DNA from: CAYXZO01 sp964469505
Lineage (GTDB): Bacteria; Fidelibacterota; UBA8477; JABMPR01
Length of the DNA: 23,021 nucleotides
Direction of reading: 5' to 3'
Assembly (NCBI GenBank): GCA_964469505.1
Contig: CAYXZO010000036.1
Location: forward strand, 1 to 23,021
Below are positions 14,731 to 23,021 of the stretch, one piece after another. Under the pieces are notes generated by a model. That model saw nothing but the letters and a program-made list of their open reading frames with translations. It had not been told where the DNA came from and ran no database searches. A program made the position numbers and the translations under genes. Each line of letters opens with the position of its first letter. Position 1 is the first letter of the stretch.

Positions 14731-16230
14731 ATGCCTAATGAGCAACCCGGCCAATATCCCTTTACGCGGGGTATCTACCCTGAAATGTATCGTAAGCGGC
14801 TCTGGACGATGCGTCAATATGCTGGCTTCGCCTCGGCTGAGGATTCAAATCGCCGCTACCACTATTTGCTGTCTAAAGGCCAAACCGGTCTTTCGGTAGC
14901 GTTCGATCTTCCAACTCAGATCGGCTACGATTCGGATCATTCCTTGGCGGAAGGGGAAGTGGGCCGGGTAGGAGTGCCCATTTCCTCTCTGGCAGATATG
15001 GAAATCTTATTCTCTGAGATAAATCTGGAGCAAGTATCGGTCTCAATGACCATCAATGCCACAGCGCCCATAATCCTGGCTTTTTATCTGGCGTTGGCAG
15101 AAAAACAGGGGTTCTCCTGGAGCAAACTCCGCGGGACAATTCAGAACGATATTTTGAAAGAATACATCGCTCGTGGTACTTATATCTACCCCGTTCAGCC
15201 TTCGTTAAAACTGGTGACCGACATTATGGCTTTCTGTAGCACCAATCTCCCCAAATGGAATACCATTTCAATTTCCGGCTACCATATTAGGGAAGCTGGT
15301 GCGACTGCGGCTCAGGAACTGGCCTTTACTTTCGCCAATGCTATCGCGTATGTTCAAGCGGCTCTAGAGACTGGGTTGGACATAGATCAATTCGGCCCCC
15401 GTCTTTCATTCTTTTGGAACGCACATAACAATTTCTTCGAAGAGATCGCTAAATTCCGAGCAGCCCGGAGAATTTGGGCCCGTATAATGAAAGAGCGTTT
15501 TGGGGCTACCAATCCCAAAGCGATGCAGTGTCGCTTCCATGTGCAAACAGCCGGTAGCACTTTGACGGCCCAAGAAATAGATAATAACGTGGTGCGTGTA
15601 ACGTTACAAGCTCTGGCAGCAATCCTAGGGGGCACCCAGTCGCTGCATACTAATGCCAAAGACGAGGCTTTAGGATTGCCAACCGACGAATCGGCTACCC
15701 TGGCATTGCGAACACAACAAATAATTGCTTATGAGAGTGGAATTCCAAACTATGTTGATCCCCTGGGTGGCTCAGAGGTGGTAGAAAAGCTGACTGACCG
15801 ACTAGAAAAGGAAGTTTTCGGAATTCTTGAAGCCATCGAGAAACTTGGGGGGGTAATTGCCGCCATTGAGGCGGGGTGGATCCAAAGGGAAATTGGCCAG
15901 AGTGCTTACGAGTACCAGCAGCAAGTGGAAAGGGGAGAAAAGATCGTTGTAGGCGTCAATAAATTCGCTTCCGATGTCACGGTAGTTCCAGAGCCGTTAC
16001 GCATTGACCCGAAGGCCACTGAGCGGCAATTGAAAAGGCTGGCTGAAGTGCGCCAAAAGCGGGATGGTGATCGCACTCGGCTTGCTCTTCGGAAGCTTCA
16101 AGAAGCGGCCGAAAGGGATGAAAATCTAATGCCTCATCTCATCGAAGCCGCTAAAACCTATGCCACCTTGGGCGAAATGGCCGATGTTTTACGTCAGGTT
16201 TATGGTGAATATCGACCGGTCAATGGATAA
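14731..16230 (+). CDS. Methylmalonyl-CoA mutase-type large (alpha) subunit without B12-binding domain
   Basis: 499 residues covering the acyl-CoA-binding TIM barrel of the coenzyme-B12 acyl-CoA mutases (RLWTMRQYAGFASAEDSN, SVSMTINATAP, GTIQNDILKEY, SISGYHIREAG, GGTQSLHTNAKDEAL). Tyr30 corresponds to Tyr89 of the Propionibacterium methylmalonyl-CoA mutase (Phe in isobutyryl-CoA mutase), and His185 to His244. At the position of substrate-binding Arg207 I read Lys160 (QPSLKLVTD), so substrate identity should be treated cautiously. No DxHxxG B12 motif is present; a separate small subunit must be encoded elsewhere. AAGGGA lies upstream of the ATG. Probably converts methylmalonyl-CoA and succinyl-CoA; the adjacent biotin ligase fits a propionate pathway with a biotin-dependent carboxylase. 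Confidence 0.88.
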   Translation: MPNEQPGQYPFTRGIYPEMYRKRLWTMRQYAGFASAEDSNRRYHYLLSKGQTGLSVAFDLPTQIGYDSDHSLAEGEVGRVGVPISSLADMEILFSEINLEQVSVSMTINATAPIILAFYLALAEKQGFSWSKLRGTIQNDILKEYIARGTYIYPVQPSLKLVTDIMAFCSTNLPKWNTISISGYHIREAGATAAQELAFTFANAIAYVQAALETGLDIDQFGPRLSFFWNAHNNFFEEIAKFRAARRIWARIMKERFGATNPKAMQCRFHVQTAGSTLTAQEIDNNVVRVTLQALAAILGGTQSLHTNAKDEALGLPTDESATLALRTQQIIAYESGIPNYVDPLGGSEVVEKLTDRLEKEVFGILEAIEKLGGVIAAIEAGWIQREIGQSAYEYQQQVERGEKIVVGVNKFASDVTVVPEPLRIDPKATERQLKRLAEVRQKRDGDRTRLALRKLQEAAERDENLMPHLIEAAKTYATLGEMADVLRQVYGEYRPVNG

Positions 16231-16280
16231 ACAACCTGTTCGGCCTCTTTCTAATAGGCTTCCTAAATAACTTTTTCACC

Positions 16281-17051
16281 GTGGATCAATTAGCGAACTT
16301 CCAGCATCCAGCTTTAAAGAAGGTTCACTATTTCTCGTCCATAGATTCCACTAATGTGGAAGCCCATCGCCATCTGGGGTGGTATCTACCGGGTCCGACA
16401 TTAATCCTGGCAGATAAGCAAACAGCTGGAAAGGGTCGTTTTCAGAGACAGTGGTTTTCGCCTTCCAGAGTTGGGTTGTGGTTTACATTGATACTTTCTC
16501 CCGAAGAAACTAAAGAGGCCTATCTTCAGCGGTTAGCCCTTTACGCTGGATTGTGTGTGGCTGAAACCGTAGAGAATCTTTATGGAATTGAAGCCCGGGT
16601 GAAATGGCCCAACGATGTTCTGATTCAAGGGCGCAAACTAGCAGGTGTACTCGTGGAAAATGCTTGGCTGGGTAACCAACTCCAAGCTACGCTAGTGGGA
16701 GTGGGGGTTAATATTAATCAAACAATCCAGGATTTCCCCCCAGGGATATCCTCGGCGACAAGTTTGCTGTTAGCCACTGGCTCGCCCAAATCACGTTCAG
16801 AATTCCTGTCAAAATTACTTAACTACTTTTTCCAGAATTATCCTATGCTCGGATCCGGTGAAAAGTTTCAGTCCGAGTACCACACTCATGCCGCATATTT
16901 GGGGCAAAAGGTCACCGTAACAACGGAGACTCAAAGCTGGGACGGCATTTTCAAAGGGATAACCCCTGATGGTCGCGCCAGGTTAGAGTTACTTGACGGA
17001 ACCGAAATAGAATTAAGGGATGGACATCTAATTCTAAGCCAGGAGAGCTGA
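16281..17051 (+). CDS. birA: Biotin-protein ligase (class I, no DNA-binding domain)
   Basis: 256 residues starting at GTG. Motifs in order: HYFSSIDSTNVEA (biotin/ATP pocket start), ADKQTAGKGRFQRQW (the GRGRxGRxW adenylate loop, here GKGRFQRQW), VKWPNDVLIQGRKLAGVLVE (catalytic Lys-Trp-Pro-Asn-Asp and biotin pocket), GVGVNIN, and a C-terminal SH3-like beta domain (GQKVTVTTET...GITPDGRARLEL). It transfers biotin via biotinyl-AMP to the lysine of carboxylase carrier domains. There is no N-terminal helix-turn-helix, so it is not a biotin-operon repressor. No strong ribosome site precedes the GTG; the start is uncertain by a few codons. It lies 50 bases after the mutase gene. Confidence 0.93.
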   Translation: MDQLANFQHPALKKVHYFSSIDSTNVEAHRHLGWYLPGPTLILADKQTAGKGRFQRQWFSPSRVGLWFTLILSPEETKEAYLQRLALYAGLCVAETVENLYGIEARVKWPNDVLIQGRKLAGVLVENAWLGNQLQATLVGVGVNINQTIQDFPPGISSATSLLLATGSPKSRSEFLSKLLNYFFQNYPMLGSGEKFQSEYHTHAAYLGQKVTVTTETQSWDGIFKGITPDGRARLELLDGTEIELRDGHLILSQES

Positions 17052-17141
17052 TCCATCCGAGTTCTTGTCATATGCAATTCTCGCTGATTATGATTGCCGA
17101 AGGGCCGGATAACCATATCTTTAGCACGTTTTTGACAAAAG

Positions 17142-17225
17142 GCCGCGGTGGCGGAACTGGTAGACGCGCTGGACTTAGGATCCAGTGTCTTGTAAGACGT
17201 GCAGGTTCGACTCCTGTCCGCGGCA
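17142..17225 (+). tRNA. tRNA-Leu (anticodon UAG)
   Basis: Acceptor stem GCCGCGG pairs with CCGCGGC, discriminator A at 17225. The D arm is GCGGAACTGGTAGACGC; the anticodon stem ctgga/tccag encloses loop CTTAGGA, with anticodon TAG at 17176-17178. A long variable arm (tgtct-tgta-agacg) is typical of leucine tRNAs, and the T arm is cagg-TTCGACT-cctg. CCA is not encoded. Confidence 0.97.
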
Positions 17226-17294
17226 CATTGCATTAAAATGTTATCGTGGCGAAAGTTACTGAGTACAATCCGTAATTTGGGGAGGGGTGAATCT

Positions 17295-17915
17295 GTGAAA
17301 ATCCGATCTCTGGCGTTAATTCTGTTCATTATTAGTTTTATCGGTTGCACCTCTTTAACCTTTATTCCTCGGCAAGGAAACGCCGCTAAATTCAATCTGG
17401 CAACCGTAGCGTATGTGGACTCTGCACTAGCCCGTGAAGAGCGAAATACTTTTCGTAAGATTATCGAATCCCAACAATCTTTTCTGGACTCACTTTTTGC
17501 ACAACAAAGTGAAGAGATTAGTTCTATTAAGGCCTCAATTGCTGGCCAACAGACCAACCTTAATGAATTAGCGACAAACATCACCGCTCTAAATCGTCAA
17601 CTAGATAGTTTACAGACAGCATACAAGGCGATCATTAGTTTGGCTAAAGTCAACTCCCGCCAAAACCAACAAATGCAAGCTGCTCAGGATTCACTGGCAA
17701 TGGTTCTGAGTAATACCCGCAAGACACTAATTGGACAACTGGAGCAATACATTGCTTCATTGCAGGCGTTGGAGCGTAAGGAGCAAGCCATACAGGATTC
17801 TCTTGGCAAAATGGAGGCCCGGTTCACAGGGCTGACCGAGGAAGTGTTGGGCCACATTGTAACGGCCTTACAAAAGGAGCTTGAAAGCCAAAACAAAACC
17901 GAGAATAATCAATAG
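17295..17915 (+). CDS. Coiled-coil lipoprotein of unknown function
   Basis: 206 residues from GTG 17295. The frame is open from 17199 inside the tRNA, but GGGGAGGGG (17279-17287) and the signal peptide place the start at 17295. The N-terminus KIRSLALILFIISFIGC has a lipobox with Cys18. The rest is almost wholly helical and rich in Gln, Ser, Leu, Glu and Lys, with heptad-like spacing (about 50-200), for example INELA/LNRQLDSL-type repeats and LQALERKEQAIQDSLGKM. No enzymatic motif. It could be a periplasmic scaffold or a YbgF/TolA-like envelope protein; I do not recognise a family. It is 14 bases upstream of the aldo/keto reductase, so probably in the same unit. Confidence 0.75.
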   Translation: MKIRSLALILFIISFIGCTSLTFIPRQGNAAKFNLATVAYVDSALAREERNTFRKIIESQQSFLDSLFAQQSEEISSIKASIAGQQTNLNELATNITALNRQLDSLQTAYKAIISLAKVNSRQNQQMQAAQDSLAMVLSNTRKTLIGQLEQYIASLQALERKEQAIQDSLGKMEARFTGLTEEVLGHIVTALQKELESQNKTENNQ

Positions 17916-17929
17916 ATAGGGAGTCAAGA

Positions 17930-18904
17930 GTGGAATATCGTCGTTTAGGGCGCACAGATCTCAAGGTGTCGGAAGTTAGCCTGGGCTGTTGGACTATGGG
18001 AGGGCCCAACTGGGTCCGCGGTATGCCTATAGGTTGGGCTGAGGTTGATGAGGCTGAAATCCAGGAAGCAGTCAACTATGCCCTGGATCAGGGAGTCAAT
18101 CACTTCGATAATGCCGATGTTTACGGAAACGGAAGGGCCGAGCGGATGTTAGCCAAGGTCCTAGGCTCCCATCTGAATGATGTAATCATTGCTACTAAGG
18201 TAGGTCATTTTTGGGGTACGGCGGCTTTCCCCTATGAACCCCAACATATCCGCCACCAATGCGAACAGTCTCTGGTTAATCTCAAGCGGGAAATGATCGA
18301 TTTATACTATTTTCACCACGGCAATTTCGGACCTGATGACGTCTACCTGGATGATGCTATGGCCACGATGCTGAAGCTGCAAGAGGAAGGCAAAATACGT
18401 TATATCGGACTCTCCGCTTATTCGGCAGACGATTTCTTAAGGTTGGTACCTAAAATAAAACCACACGTTTTGCAGACCTGGGCCCACATTATGGATGATC
18501 AATTCATCGCTCCCGGGTCCCCTGTACGCAAATTGATGGAAGAGGAAGGACTATCCCTGGTAGCTTTTAGTCCTTTGAATCAGGGATTACTTTTAGATAA
18601 ATGGTCCCCGGACAATCCTCCTCAATTTGCTCCCGGAGATCATCGGCAGGGAAAAGAGAAATTTTCCGCAGAGGCTCTAAAAGTCCTGGCTCCAAAAATG
18701 GCGGCTCTCAAGGAACGTTTCGGGTCGACCACTACTGACTTAGCGCGAGTGGCTCTGCAATACGTTTTGCATGAACCAGTGGTCGCCTGTGTGATCCCCG
18801 GTTTTCGCAATTTGAAGCAAGTGAAAACCAATTTGGCTGCCGCCGGTAAACCCCTCACTGATGCTGAGGTAGATTACATCCGTGAGGTATTTCAGAAAGA
18901 CTAA
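17930..18904 (+). CDS. Aldo/keto reductase
   Basis: 324 residues starting at GTG with GATAGGGAG upstream. It opens MEYRRLGRTDLKVSEVSLGC, typical of AKR proteins related to the AKR11-13 and voltage-gated potassium channel beta groups. The catalytic tetrad is visible: Asp60 (HFDNAD), Tyr65 (VYGNG), Lys90 (IIATKVG) and His129 (DLYYFHH). The C-terminal VACVIPGFRNLKQVKTNLAA is the NADP(H)-binding segment. It reduces aldehydes or ketones with NADPH in the cytoplasm; the physiological substrate is unknown. The gene ends just before a bidirectional terminator. Confidence 0.93.
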   Translation: MEYRRLGRTDLKVSEVSLGCWTMGGPNWVRGMPIGWAEVDEAEIQEAVNYALDQGVNHFDNADVYGNGRAERMLAKVLGSHLNDVIIATKVGHFWGTAAFPYEPQHIRHQCEQSLVNLKREMIDLYYFHHGNFGPDDVYLDDAMATMLKLQEEGKIRYIGLSAYSADDFLRLVPKIKPHVLQTWAHIMDDQFIAPGSPVRKLMEEEGLSLVAFSPLNQGLLLDKWSPDNPPQFAPGDHRQGKEKFSAEALKVLAPKMAALKERFGSTTTDLARVALQYVLHEPVVACVIPGFRNLKQVKTNLAAAGKPLTDAEVDYIREVFQKD

Positions 18905-18930
18905 AACCCCTTGGGTAATGGAAAAATAAA

Positions 18931-18954
18931 AGCCCGCCAGCTGGCGGGCTTTTT
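18931..18954. terminator. Bidirectional rho-independent terminator between convergent genes
   Basis: Perfect 20-base palindrome agcccgccagctggcgggct, flanked by AAAAATAAA on the left and TTTTT on the right, so it can terminate both the aldo/keto reductase transcript (plus) and the T9SS-sorted protein transcript (minus). Confidence 0.93.
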
Positions 18955-18977
18955 AATTACGTGTGAGAACTGTGGGC

Positions 18978-20288
18978 TTATTTAAGCAAGATCATCTTCC
19001 GGGTGGCGGTGTAGCCGGATTTGGTTACCATCCGATAAAAGTATACGCCAGAAACCAACCGGTTCCCTTGTGCATCGGTGCCTTCCCAACGAGCGCTATA
19101 AGTACCGGCCGGAAGCTCTTTGTCCACCAATACTTTTACCTCCTGTCCCAGCAAATTGTACACACTTAACCGAACGTGATCTTTTGTTGGCACCATGAAG
19201 GTGATGGATGTGCTGGGGTTAAAGGGATTTGGGAAATTCTGTGACAGATCATAGGAAGTGGGGATTTCAGCTTCCTGGGCAACATCAGTTACGACACGGA
19301 TTACGCCACCAATGCCGTAACTGGGCACTGCTACTCCCCCCTGGGCAGCAACGATTAGATTCTGGATGTCAACTGCTACGCTATCGCCCACTGAAACGCC
19401 TCCGTCAATAGTCAGAACCAGCTCTATTATGTCACCGTCACCTGGGGGTATTTCATTTCCATTGAAATCCACACCCAGCACCCGGGTTTGACCGTTTACT
19501 TCGTTAGCCGCTACATTAAAGCTGGCTGCACGGCCAATTCCGGAGATGCTTTCTAGACTGACTACCGCTGGCGCGTCGACGATATTGAATTGAAAGCCTT
19601 TAACTGGAGAGGCGTTATTCATTGCAATATGAAGAGTAGCTGTATTCCCCGGCGATCCATAAGCCGGACCGGAAAAATACACGGCTACTCCTCCAACCGT
19701 TACCTGTCCATCCATCCAGTTAGTAGGCATGGCATTACCGTATGGATCAGTTACCACCAGCAAAAATTGAGGATCAGTGTTTAAAATTTCATGGAAACGC
19801 AGGTTAATAATTGCGTCTTGGACGGTGTTGGGTATGGAATAAATGATGTACGCAATGGGTTCATCACCTGGGGGTATGGAACGACCGCTGGCGTCGAAAA
19901 TGAGTACGCTAACTGAAGTGTCTCGGTCATTGAATTCGACGTTAAAAGCACCGTCCCACTCACCGTTACCATTTAAATCCTGGAAAGGTTCACCCACATC
20001 ATACTGTCCGTTACCGGCGGTGCCTGGGACGCCGTTCCCTACATCATCATAAGGTTCGGCAGCGATTCGGCCGTAGGCTGAAACCCCAACTAGATTCAGC
20101 TGGTTGGGGAGGTCTTTAATGCTGAACTGGAGTCCCCCAACAGTATCCGTATTACTCAGATTAATGGGTACTGCGATAGTGGGTGTATTGTTAGCCACTG
20201 AGCTGCTCACGATGGAAACCGTAGTTGTTCCCAACACTGAAGCACCAGCCAAAATCAGCCCCACCATCAGGGAAAATATTTTGCGCAT
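18978..20288 (-). CDS. Secreted cohesin-like protein with type IX secretion sorting domain
   Basis: 436 residues from ATG 20288, chosen because GGTGGAGG lies 5 bases upstream and the signal peptide MRKIFSLMVGLILAGASVLG starts there; the frame is open to 20381. Two cohesin/dockerin-partner-like beta domains follow (about 22-185 and 200-330), each with a GGLQFSIKD / KGFQFNIVD strand and an IPPGD loop. Between strands of the first is an Asp/Asn/Gly-rich segment (GNGQYDVGEPFQDLNGNGEWD) resembling EF-hand calcium loops. The C-terminal about 85 residues are a type A T9SS sorting domain (NFPNPFNPSTSITF, VYNLLGQEVKVLV, GVYFYRMV). It is expected to be exported by Sec, then moved across the outer membrane by T9SS and attached or released at the surface. 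Function unknown. Confidence 0.87.
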   Translation of the reverse strand: MRKIFSLMVGLILAGASVLGTTTVSIVSSSVANNTPTIAVPINLSNTDTVGGLQFSIKDLPNQLNLVGVSAYGRIAAEPYDDVGNGVPGTAGNGQYDVGEPFQDLNGNGEWDGAFNVEFNDRDTSVSVLIFDASGRSIPPGDEPIAYIIYSIPNTVQDAIINLRFHEILNTDPQFLLVVTDPYGNAMPTNWMDGQVTVGGVAVYFSGPAYGSPGNTATLHIAMNNASPVKGFQFNIVDAPAVVSLESISGIGRAASFNVAANEVNGQTRVLGVDFNGNEIPPGDGDIIELVLTIDGGVSVGDSVAVDIQNLIVAAQGGVAVPSYGIGGVIRVVTDVAQEAEIPTSYDLSQNFPNPFNPSTSITFMVPTKDHVRLSVYNLLGQEVKVLVDKELPAGTYSARWEGTDAQGNRLVSGVYFYRMVTKSGYTATRKMILLK

Positions 20289-20463
20289 AGAACCTCCACC
20301 CAGGCTTATGTTCGATTCTTTGCTATCAATAAGCGGCTCTTCCTGACTCCCGTCACGTTGGAAGCCCGCACTTTCTGTCATGAATTCACACTAAATTAAG
20401 GTAGGCACTAGGGGAAACAAATCTTATTTAGTTGTAACGGAATTGTTAGAGCCCTGGTGCTAA

Positions 20464-23021
20464 TCAGGTCACACGGCCGTGACACTTTTTGTATTTCAGA
20501 CCACTGCCGCAGGGACAGGGGTCATTCCGGCCGACTTTCTGGCCTACACGGATCGGTTGACGCTTGGGAGGTGCTGCCACTGCAGATCCCCCACGTGCAG
20601 CTCCTTCCGGAGTAGCCGTAGGTAAAGCATTTAAAAAGCCCATTCCAGTGGCTGCCGCATGTTGTGAGGTAACGTTGCGAGGCATACGCACCGGACGCAG
20701 TGATTCGGCAGGTTCATCCACGATGCGCAGGTGGAAGAATAGATGAAGTACTTCCCGGTCAATGGCATCCAGCATCTCGACGAAGAGCTGATAGCCTTCA
20801 CGTTTGTATTCTATTAAAGGATCTTTCTGACCTACCGCCCGAAGGTTTATTCCTTCCCGCAGCTGATCCATGTCGTAAAGGTGCTCTCGCCACTTTTCGT
20901 CCACTACCCGGAGGTAAACAAATTGCAAAAGGCGCTGGAACTGCTCCTGATCGGGGATCATGGCTTTGCGACTGGCAAAGACCTGTTGGATATGGCTGGC
21001 TATGTAACGTCCCAGAGCATCGGCGTCATATTCAATATCGGTAGGCTTCTCCAGTGGTAACAACGCGGTTTGGCTCAGCTCGAAGTTTAAGCTATCCCAA
21101 TCCCAATTTTCCGGATTGCCAATGTCAGCGCAGTATTTCTCCACTAAGGCGTCGGCGTAATTCTGAATGATATTCTGGTATTCTTCTTCCAGATTCTCGC
21201 CCAGGAGAGCCTGTCGTCGTCTGGCGTAAACAACCTCCCGCTGCTGGTTCATCACGTCGTCATATTCGAGGAGGTGTTTACGAATGCTGAAGTTGCGGGC
21301 CTCCACCTTCTTCTGGGCTCGTTCCACTGCTTTAGTCACCATGGGTGACTTGATAACTTCGCCTTCTTCCACTCCCAGCCGATCCATGATGCGGGCGATG
21401 CGGTCGGAGCCGAAAAGGCGCATTAAATCATCTTCCAGGGATAGGTAAAATTGTGATTCTCCCGGGTCTCCTTGGCGACCGGAACGTCCCCGAAGCTGGA
21501 GGTCGATACGCCGCGATTCGTGGCGCTCGGTTCCAATGATGCGCAATCCCCCCAATTCTTTGACACCTTCACCCAGCTTGATGTCAGTTCCCCGCCCGGC
21601 CATGTTGGTAGCGATAGTTACCGCGTGCTTTTGACCGGCTCGGGCCACAATCTCCGCTTCCCGGTCGTGGTGTTTAGCGTTCAAAACGTTATGGGGAATA
21701 TGCGCCCGCTTAAGCATTCTAGAGAGAGTTTCCGAGACCTCAACTGAGATGGTACCAACCAGTACCGGCTGCCCTTTCTGGTAGCAGCGACTAATATCTT
21801 TAATGACGGCGTTGTATTTCTCGCGCTTAGTCTTGAAAATCAGATCATCATAGTCGATGCGGATTACCGGCTTGTTAGTGGGGATTTCCACTACATCCAG
21901 TTTGTAGATCGAATAAAACTCTTCCGCCTCGGTGGCGGCCGTGCCCGTCATGCCCGCCAGCTTTTTGTACATACGGAAGTAATTCTGCAGGGTAATGGTG
22001 GCCAGGGTCTGGGACTCTTGCTCAATTTTAACCCGCTCTTTGGCCTCCAGCGCCTGGTGTAGACCGTCACTGTACCGCCTTCCCGGCAGAATCCGGCCCG
22101 TGAATTCATCAACGATCAGAACTTTGTTGTCTTGAACAACATAATCCACGTCTCGCTCGAATAGGGCGTAGGCTCTCAAAAGCTGGCTGATATTGTGAAT
22201 GGTATCTGAACGCTCACCATGGAGCGCGTACAGCTCTTCTTTTAATTTGGCTTTTTGTTCGGGGGTGTAATATGGGTCTTCGTCTATTTTGGCCAGCTCG
22301 GTACCCAAATCGGGGATCACAAAAGCTTCTGGATTGTCAGGAGAAAGGAGCTTGCGGCCTTTGTCAGACAGGTCGACAACATTCTGTTTCTCATCGATCA
22401 CGTAGTACAGAGCCTCATCGATCTCCGGCATCCGCTTATCCCGCAGGAAGTCATTTTCTACCTTTTGCTGGAGTTTCTTGACCCCCGGCTGCTGGAACAG
22501 TTTCATTAAGCGGCGGTTTTTAGGAGCTCCTCGATAAGCTTTGAGCAACAGAATACCCGCCTCATACTCGGTTTCAGGATTCTTGAGTTTTTCCTCAGCT
22601 TCCGCTAAGAATGAATTGACCAAGAGAGTCTGTTTGCGAACCAGTTGCTCAACTTTCGGCCTTAGCTCATTGAAATTTTGGTTCCGTGTAGACTCCACCA
22701 TACCTGAAATGATGAGAGGAGTCCTGGCCTCATCTATGAGTACACTATCGACTTCATCCACGATGGCGTAAAAATGGCCCCGCTGCACCAGATCCTCTTT
22801 GCTGATGGCCATGTTGTCACGCAGATAGTCAAAGCCGAACTCGTTGTTGGTGCCGTAGGTTACATCGCAGGCATACATTTCCCGACGTTCATCGTTGGTC
22901 ATGTGATTCAGAATGACACCAACCCGCACCCCCACATACTCCAGCAGTGCTCCCATCCACTGGGAGTCGCGTTCCGCCAGGTAGTCGTTGACGGTAACTA
23001 CGTGTACACCATGACCTGTCA
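20464..23021 (-). CDS. secA: Preprotein translocase ATPase SecA, N-terminus beyond the window
   Basis: 851 residues of the open frame are in the window. The frame continues upstream of the internal Met at 22956, through HGVHVVTVNDYLAERDSQWM, to the right edge, so about the first 100-120 residues are missing. Visible: DVTYGTNNEFGFDYLRDNM, Walker B-type VDEVDSVLIDEARTP, VLIVDEFTGRILPGRRYSDG, GMTGTAATEAEEF, NMAGRGTDIKLGEGV and the arginine-finger region QLRGRSGRQGDPGESQF. The C-terminal zinc-binding SEC-C motif is NDPCPCGSGLKYKKCHG. The stretch between DEVDS and the VDEFTGR motif is roughly 90 residues longer than in E. coli, as I recall for Bacteroidota/Chlorobiota-type SecA. It drives Sec-dependent export at the inner membrane. 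Confidence 0.97.
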   Translation of the reverse strand, partial: TGHGVHVVTVNDYLAERDSQWMGALLEYVGVRVGVILNHMTNDERREMYACDVTYGTNNEFGFDYLRDNMAISKEDLVQRGHFYAIVDEVDSVLIDEARTPLIISGMVESTRNQNFNELRPKVEQLVRKQTLLVNSFLAEAEEKLKNPETEYEAGILLLKAYRGAPKNRRLMKLFQQPGVKKLQQKVENDFLRDKRMPEIDEALYYVIDEKQNVVDLSDKGRKLLSPDNPEAFVIPDLGTELAKIDEDPYYTPEQKAKLKEELYALHGERSDTIHNISQLLRAYALFERDVDYVVQDNKVLIVDEFTGRILPGRRYSDGLHQALEAKERVKIEQESQTLATITLQNYFRMYKKLAGMTGTAATEAEEFYSIYKLDVVEIPTNKPVIRIDYDDLIFKTKREKYNAVIKDISRCYQKGQPVLVGTISVEVSETLSRMLKRAHIPHNVLNAKHHDREAEIVARAGQKHAVTIATNMAGRGTDIKLGEGVKELGGLRIIGTERHESRRIDLQLRGRSGRQGDPGESQFYLSLEDDLMRLFGSDRIARIMDRLGVEEGEVIKSPMVTKAVERAQKKVEARNFSIRKHLLEYDDVMNQQREVVYARRRQALLGENLEEEYQNIIQNYADALVEKYCADIGNPENWDWDSLNFELSQTALLPLEKPTDIEYDADALGRYIASHIQQVFASRKAMIPDQEQFQRLLQFVYLRVVDEKWREHLYDMDQLREGINLRAVGQKDPLIEYKREGYQLFVEMLDAIDREVLHLFFHLRIVDEPAESLRPVRMPRNVTSQHAAATGMGFLNALPTATPEGAARGGSAVAAPPKRQPIRVGQKVGRNDPCPCGSGLKYKKCHGRVT

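Noticed and set aside
17094..17122. Possible sigma-70 promoter for tRNA-Leu (TTGCCG ... TATCTT)
   Set aside because: Poor -35 and -10 matches with a 16-base spacer; not distinguishable from background.
16931..17584. 217-codon minus-strand open frame
   Set aside because: It crosses the end of birA, the whole tRNA-Leu and the lipoprotein gene, all of which are well supported; the translation has no recognisable features.

Overview
The window looks like a chromosomal segment of a Gram-negative bacterium of the FCB lineage (Calditrichota, Marinimicrobia, Ignavibacteria or KSB1-type). The main evidence is a protein at 18978-20288 (minus) that ends in a type IX secretion sorting domain of the 'NFPNPFNPSTSITF...VYNLLGQ' style. 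The SecA preprotein-binding region is also expanded as in that group, and lipoproteins and an outer-membrane barrel are present. The exact phylum is inference.

Left edge (1-1112): the start of a molybdenum-cofactor guanylyltransferase gene (mobA, minus strand, running off the window) lies head to head with an alpha/beta hydrolase gene (plus strand).

Core (1113-13857): nine tightly packed plus-strand genes, mostly with 4-8 base overlaps, form one apparent operon. In order they are: a six-bladed NHL propeller lipoprotein, a pentaheme lipoprotein, a large cysteine-free outer-membrane barrel, a second NHL propeller, a 12- or 13-heme cytochrome, a 13- to 15-heme cytochrome, a thioredoxin-fold/TPR protein without a CXXC, a histidine kinase with a CXXCH heme site in its periplasmic sensor domain, and a sigma-54 activator response regulator. 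A separate tetraheme secreted cytochrome with its own promoter, strong ribosome binding site and terminator follows. The layout suggests a trans-outer-membrane electron conduit (barrel plus cytochromes and propellers) with its own redox-sensing control circuit.

The regulatory logic can be read from the DNA. A palindrome TGYGGAATATTCC(R)CA occurs three times, and I found it only upstream of the operon (one copy) and upstream of the tetraheme gene (two copies, centres 23 bp apart). In each case it lies about 220-260 bp upstream of a sigma-54 -24/-12 element. The activator encoded at the end of the operon is the obvious candidate to bind it, which would make the operon self-amplifying.

Right part (13987-23021): housekeeping and metabolic genes. 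These are a TerB/J-domain co-chaperone, a methylmalonyl-CoA mutase-type large subunit without a B12 domain, biotin-protein ligase, tRNA-Leu(UAG), a coiled-coil lipoprotein and an aldo/keto reductase. A bidirectional terminator separates these from the minus-strand T9SS-sorted cohesin-like protein and secA, which runs off the right edge.
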